A DNA stretch of 60,000 nucleotides from Adiantum capillus-veneris. Its lineage: Eukaryota; Streptophyta; Polypodiopsida; Polypodiales; Pteridaceae. This document shows, in pieces, positions 56,121 to 60,000 of the stretch (within the stretch, counting starts at the first letter, position 1; the number at the start of each line of letters is the position of its first letter). The notes beneath the pieces are model-generated. The model worked only from the letters and a program-made list of their open reading frames with translations, did not search any database and had not been told where the DNA came from. The position numbers and the translations under genes are program-made. Where the stretch lies: NCBI GenBank assembly GCA_014529385.2, contig CM043944.1, forward strand, positions 66,232,895-66,292,894, given 5' to 3'.

Positions 56121-58448
56121 ATTTGTAGAGTGTGTGCCCAGAATGTGTGCTCTTAGACATCTTATGCCCAAATTGCAACTTATCCTATAAGCATTCCACA
56201 ATCTGTCTGTATGACGCTCTCATCAAGAGAGGCAACAGAAAACACAAGTTAAATCGTGACCATCTACCATGTAGGGTCGTGGCTGTATGAGGATGACTTG
56301 AAAGGGGCACCTTGCCGGTGAGTCTGGTCGACATTTTCTGTTCTTTTTAGTATTATTGAGTGTTGATAGCAACCAAAAATCCATCCGTACTCTGTCCTTG
56401 ACAGAGCAGCGGAAGCGTAATCTTTGAAGTGGTGGAATTTATGCCACCTAATTAGCATGCCTTGCACACAGATTTTGAAGCGCTTGGTGAAAATGATGGC
56501 CTCAAAAGTGATCATCAAAACCAAAAGTGTCGTGCACAGTTGAGACTGGTAGGGATTCTGTCAGCTGATATTCCCTTTTTTACCAGTTCCCTGAAGCCGT
56601 GCTTCCTATAAAATTTCCAAAGCACTTTGCTTTGCACAATGACAATAATTGCGAAGTAAAGTGTAAACAAGAAAACAAACAAGAAAAACATGAACCTGGC
56701 TAACTTGGGCATTGCTGTAACCAGTTGGCCCAATATTCCATGGAAGAAAAGTCGCTTAAAAATTGCACATAGCCATATCCACTGCACGTATATGATACAG
56801 GTTCGGATCTGTATTATGTATCATATACGCCCGTCTGTTTCTCATGAAATAACCGGTTGGTATATTGTCAAGTCCGTCCCAAGTTTGTATGCTCATAGTA
56901 GAGTCCAAACATGGAAGTCTTGCCTGATACTTTTCAGTACACCCACTGCTTGGCATGATTACGGAGACGAATCCATGTTCCAGTGAAAACAAGCCCTAAC
57001 ATTTTGCTTGACAGCTTCCTGAAATGGTCGTTAATGGTTGGTCCTGTCTAGAACCTGCTGCCTTCTGTATCAAGATTAGCAACAGACCGTGTTGATCTCC
57101 TAGAGATTCTCTAGCACTACCATGCCCTAACCTGTGTGAGACATGGACAGAAGCCTTGTTGTGAAACAAGATCATTTCTTACTCAAGCCTTGCTTGATTT
57201 TGGTGGTCAAACTATTCATTGGTCTTCAGACAACCAAAGTTTGCTATACACAACCCTCAGCATGATCCAACCGTGCAAGGTTTTTATGCCTCGGAAAAGC
57301 CATGCGTGCAAGCAAATTTGATAACAACATGGTGCGCAGAAGCCTTGCACACGTCTTGATGCAACATGTTCTTGAGGAAAACAAAGCGGCATTGAAATCT
57401 TTTATTGACCTCCTATGCTAAATGCCTTCGAGCAATTTGTTGTATCGTCCATAGTGCCTGCGTTTTCGAGCATCATTGAACCGCGAACCATGTTCAATCT
57501 GGAGTCAAATCCTTTCTCAAAATGTAAATGCTCCAAATTGTCACAAGCCATGCTTGTGTTTAGAGTGCTGAACGTGCAGTCATGCACAAGAATTGTCCAA
57601 CACATGCCATGCATGCTTGCTTGTGCCACAAAAAGCTAGCACGACAAAAGCACTTTGTGCTTGCCATCTAAGTAGTCCCGCAAATCAACATGCTGTGCTG
57701 CCAATATGTTGCATGTGGCATGACCATGCATGCCAAGCGTGTTGTAGCCCTAGCAATTTCTTGCACTCCATAATTGTAACTAATCAAGTAAGAAAGGTGA
57801 ACAAAATATGCATACCATGCCTGTGATTTGTGTGTAGATTGCCTCCCGAAACAGAGAAGCTTCCTTGCCACATGACTGTCATCAGAATTCCTGAATGCAT
57901 GTTATTGATAGCTTCCGAAGAGGAGGTCGAGTTCATGGTCATGATGTCTTGACATCATGCCGATGGTCTTGCAAAACGGCATTAGCCATCGGATTTATGC
58001 TATATTTGACACATTGCGGCCTAGCCGGTCTCCGAAAAAATTATGCAGAAAACTGTCGAACGCCGGGCTGCATTGCTATGCAAAGTGTGCAACCGTACCT
58101 GGCAAATTCGCTCCACATGCCCTTTAGAATACATATGTACTTTAAGGGGTGTGTGCCGGTGGTGGGCACACACCCTTAACCAATTAAAGGTGCCCAAAAC
58201 CTTCCTCTGTAGCAATGGCGGATCATCAACAGCGCCATCTTGAGAAATTTGCTTGCGCTGCCGCCTGCAATGGTCCTATGCACTTGGGCAAGAAACGAGA
58301 AGTGTCTAATTTTTCAAGGCAAACCTGTTTGGTTCTGCTCCAGCCCCGTTTGGCCCTGGTCGCTGCTGTGGTTTTGGCTCTGTAAGAAGCGGTACCCGCA
58401 CTGCTGTCGGCTCCATTGTCCTCCATGCAAGCATCTTTTCACACCATG
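56121..58448. other. Non-coding interval, possible interior of a non-autonomous retroelement
   Basis: No recognised gene. A minus-strand open frame at 56515-56787 has one strongly hydrophobic stretch (MFFLFVFLFTLYFAIIVIV) followed by basic text, reminiscent of a membrane anchor exon, but I cannot assign a family. If the primer-binding site at 58776 belongs to a minus-strand element, this interval may be its non-coding interior. Confidence 0.4.
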
Positions 58449-58515
58449 CAAGGGTTTATGCACCCGCCGTGAACCCATCCCCACCTGTCAAGGGTTTATG
58501 CACACGCCGTGAACC
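58449..58515. repeat. 40-bp tandem duplication
   Basis: AAGGGTTTATGCAC(C/A)CGCCGTGAACCC occurs at about 58450 and 58490. Confidence 0.75.
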
Positions 58516-58587
58516 CCGACCCCGGTTTGCATGTAGCCCAGAACTCCACATGGAAGCCACGCCCTCCATAGCTTGCTTTCCTCTTCG

Positions 58588-58708
<121 letters not shown>

Positions 58709-58775
58709 AAACCATGCGTTGAGAAGAAAACCATCTTCCCCGCCATGGCTCCACCCTCTTGCCTCCTCTCCACCT

Positions 58776-58787
58776 TCTCTGATACCA
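58776..58787 (-). promoter_or_regulatory. Primer-binding site of a minus-strand LTR element (element G)
   Basis: On the minus strand TGGTATCAGAGA matches the plant initiator Met-tRNA primer site TGGTATCAGAGC in 11 of 12 bases and lies one nucleotide after ...CTTTCA. Confidence 0.6.
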
Positions 58788-58788
58788 G

Positions 58789-59985
58789 TGAAAGGGCATG
58801 GGAACTGAACATGCTCATCACCACCCAGCCATGCCCTATATAGGCCCTTGGCCTTCTAAATATAGGGACCCCCTTGACTGCATGTGCGTCCTAGCCTTGG
58901 CCCTTGGCCCGGACTGGTCCTACCATTGTCCAGACAATATACTGGGAGTGTATACAGTGTATATAAATTCCTATTGGACCCCAATTTTCTTCTCAATTCC
59001 TATTGGACTCCAATTCTCTTCTCAATTCCTATTAGACCCCAATTCTCTTCTTAATTCTTATTGAGCCCCAATTTCTTCTCAATTCCTATTGGACCCCAAT
59101 TATCTTCTCAATTATTATTGGATGCCAATTTCTTCTGAATTCTTATTGGACCCCAATTCTCTTCTTAATTCTTATTGGACCCCAATTTCTTCTCAATTCC
59201 TATTGGACCCCAATTCTCTTCTTAATTCTTATTGGACCCCAGTTTCTTCTCCAATCCTATCTCTTAACTTCATCTTCCAATTAAGTTACTCGATCTAGAT
59301 AAGTTCCCACGCGGATTTTGATGAAGAAGTATAAAAATAATCTTAATCTTTTTGGAAAAATATAGGGATGACGTAATTTCTTATGCGGAATGTCCTTGTT
59401 TTCATTCTGGAGTAAAGTCTCGTTGTCCGGATGACTTCTTTGTCGGTCTTGCTTTTTCTAAATTATTTTCTAGGCTGAAAAAGTTTTGAATGGCTTTAGG
59501 GTTTAGCTAGGAACCTTACAAACTCCCCAACAAAAAGAAAGAGTTCTCCTCATCTCCGGACATGCTTTAAAGAGTAGACAGACTCAATCTTTGGTCAACT
59601 TATGATTGAAGATGGTCAGTACCTTTAGGATACCTAGATTAAAGGACAGTAAAGCTGGTATGGACCTTGAATAATACATTTCTCTTCCATTTTTAACACT
59701 GACTCAAAAGTCTTAATCATAAGGAAGTCTTTAATGACTCGGGGTTACTTTAATTACTCAACTAGGTATTTTTCCTTTGGTGTGACCGGATTGTGTTTCT
59801 CTTGTGAGGTCTAAAGATCATTTCTTCATTCACTCTCTATCTAGCCTCAATACGCTTTGTAAAAATCTTACCATTCTTACCTAGACTTTAACTTTTTCCG
59901 TTTTGAGCATTGACTCATTTCTCTATTGATATCATCCAACTGATACCATGTTCTTGACAGTTAAGGATTTCATACCGATCTTTCA
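58789..59985 (-). repeat. Putative LTR of element G
   Basis: Bounded by TGAAAG (58789) and CTTTCA (59980-59985), a perfect 6-bp inverted pair, next to the primer-binding site. It has TATA-like sequences on the minus strand (for example CCTATATAGG near 58838-58847). Length 1,197 bp. The right boundary is a guess because no second copy is present. Confidence 0.4.
58967..59253. repeat. 28/29-bp minisatellite, ten units
   Basis: Ten units of the form ATTCCTATTGGACCCCAATT followed by CTCTTCTCA or CTTCTTA. Units of 29 bp and 28 bp are mixed. It lies inside the putative LTR of element G. Confidence 0.9.
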
Positions 59986-60000
59986 ATTAATCTTGGAATA
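59254..60000. other. Remaining right edge, no gene seen
   Basis: AT-rich sequence, mostly inside the putative LTR of element G. No coding frame or RNA gene recognised. Confidence 0.5.

Noticed and set aside
56515-56787. Minus-strand frame with a hydrophobic anchor resembling the N-terminus of a cytochrome P450
   Set aside because: Only an anchor-like helix and basic residues; no P450 motif (ExxR or heme loop) is found on the same strand nearby.
59940-59949. Second TGGTATCAG on the minus strand as a primer-binding site
   Set aside because: Only nine bases match, no inverted LTR ends can be paired with it, and it lies inside the putative LTR of element G.

Overview
This window looks like nuclear DNA of a land plant with a large, transposon-rich genome. 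The evidence is short GT-AG introns in a CACTA transposase, a heavy-metal-associated isoprenylated plant protein (HIPP) remnant, Tat-type Ty3 elements with two RNase H domains, En/Spm-type TNP2 and Transposase_24 genes, and a DUF7869 gene. The species cannot be fixed from sequence alone. A seed-free vascular plant or other early-diverging land plant is my guess, not a result. I see no single-copy host gene that is clearly intact.

Layout. 1-4745: satellite array 1, built of about 50-bp submonomers that start with GGTCCACCACTTGTCCAA and are organised into higher-order units of about 340-450 bp. 4746-7330: AT-rich sequence, microsatellites, a 90-bp tandem repeat and a GC-rich hairpin. 7331-9230: satellite array 2, with different units but the same 18-bp motif. 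9289-12520: a DUF7869-type gene with one frameshift and one stop. 12811-18634: element A, a truncated, decayed Ty3-type retroelement (minus strand). 18637-25130: element B, a decayed Tat-type Ty3 element (plus). 25131-27255: element C, a Tat fragment (minus) into which B inserted. 27256-28660: repeats flanking a HIPP gene fragment. 28662-43322: element E, a CACTA transposon (TNP2-like and Transposase_24-like genes, subterminal repeats, right TIR), split by element D at 32553-41298. D is a complete and very young Tat element with an intact polyprotein, nearly identical 1.14-kb LTRs and an ACGT target duplication. 45290-46975: hAT remnant. 47458-53105: element F, a dead Ty3 element with a Met-tRNA-type primer site. 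54781-56116: a TIR element flanked by TTAA. 58591-59985: (GA)58, a primer-binding site and a putative LTR containing a 29-bp minisatellite.

How it fits together. The order of insertion can be read: B went into C, A went into the first LTR of B, and D went into E. A later deletion apparently removed the 3' half of A, the start of B's LTR and the far side of C, joining A to sequence downstream of the DUF7869 gene. The observable flanks of A, B and D all begin with ACGT.

The most interesting signal is a family of short open reading frames of 70-72 codons with conserved start and stop. One is upstream of gag in D (39171-39389) and two overlap in tandem in the putative LTR of A (16834-17261). Their codons differ mostly at synonymous positions, so this looks like a real small protein shared by two different retroelement lineages. 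Second is the combination of a possible DDE-type DUF7869 protein with thousands of bases of a conserved 18-bp motif next to it.
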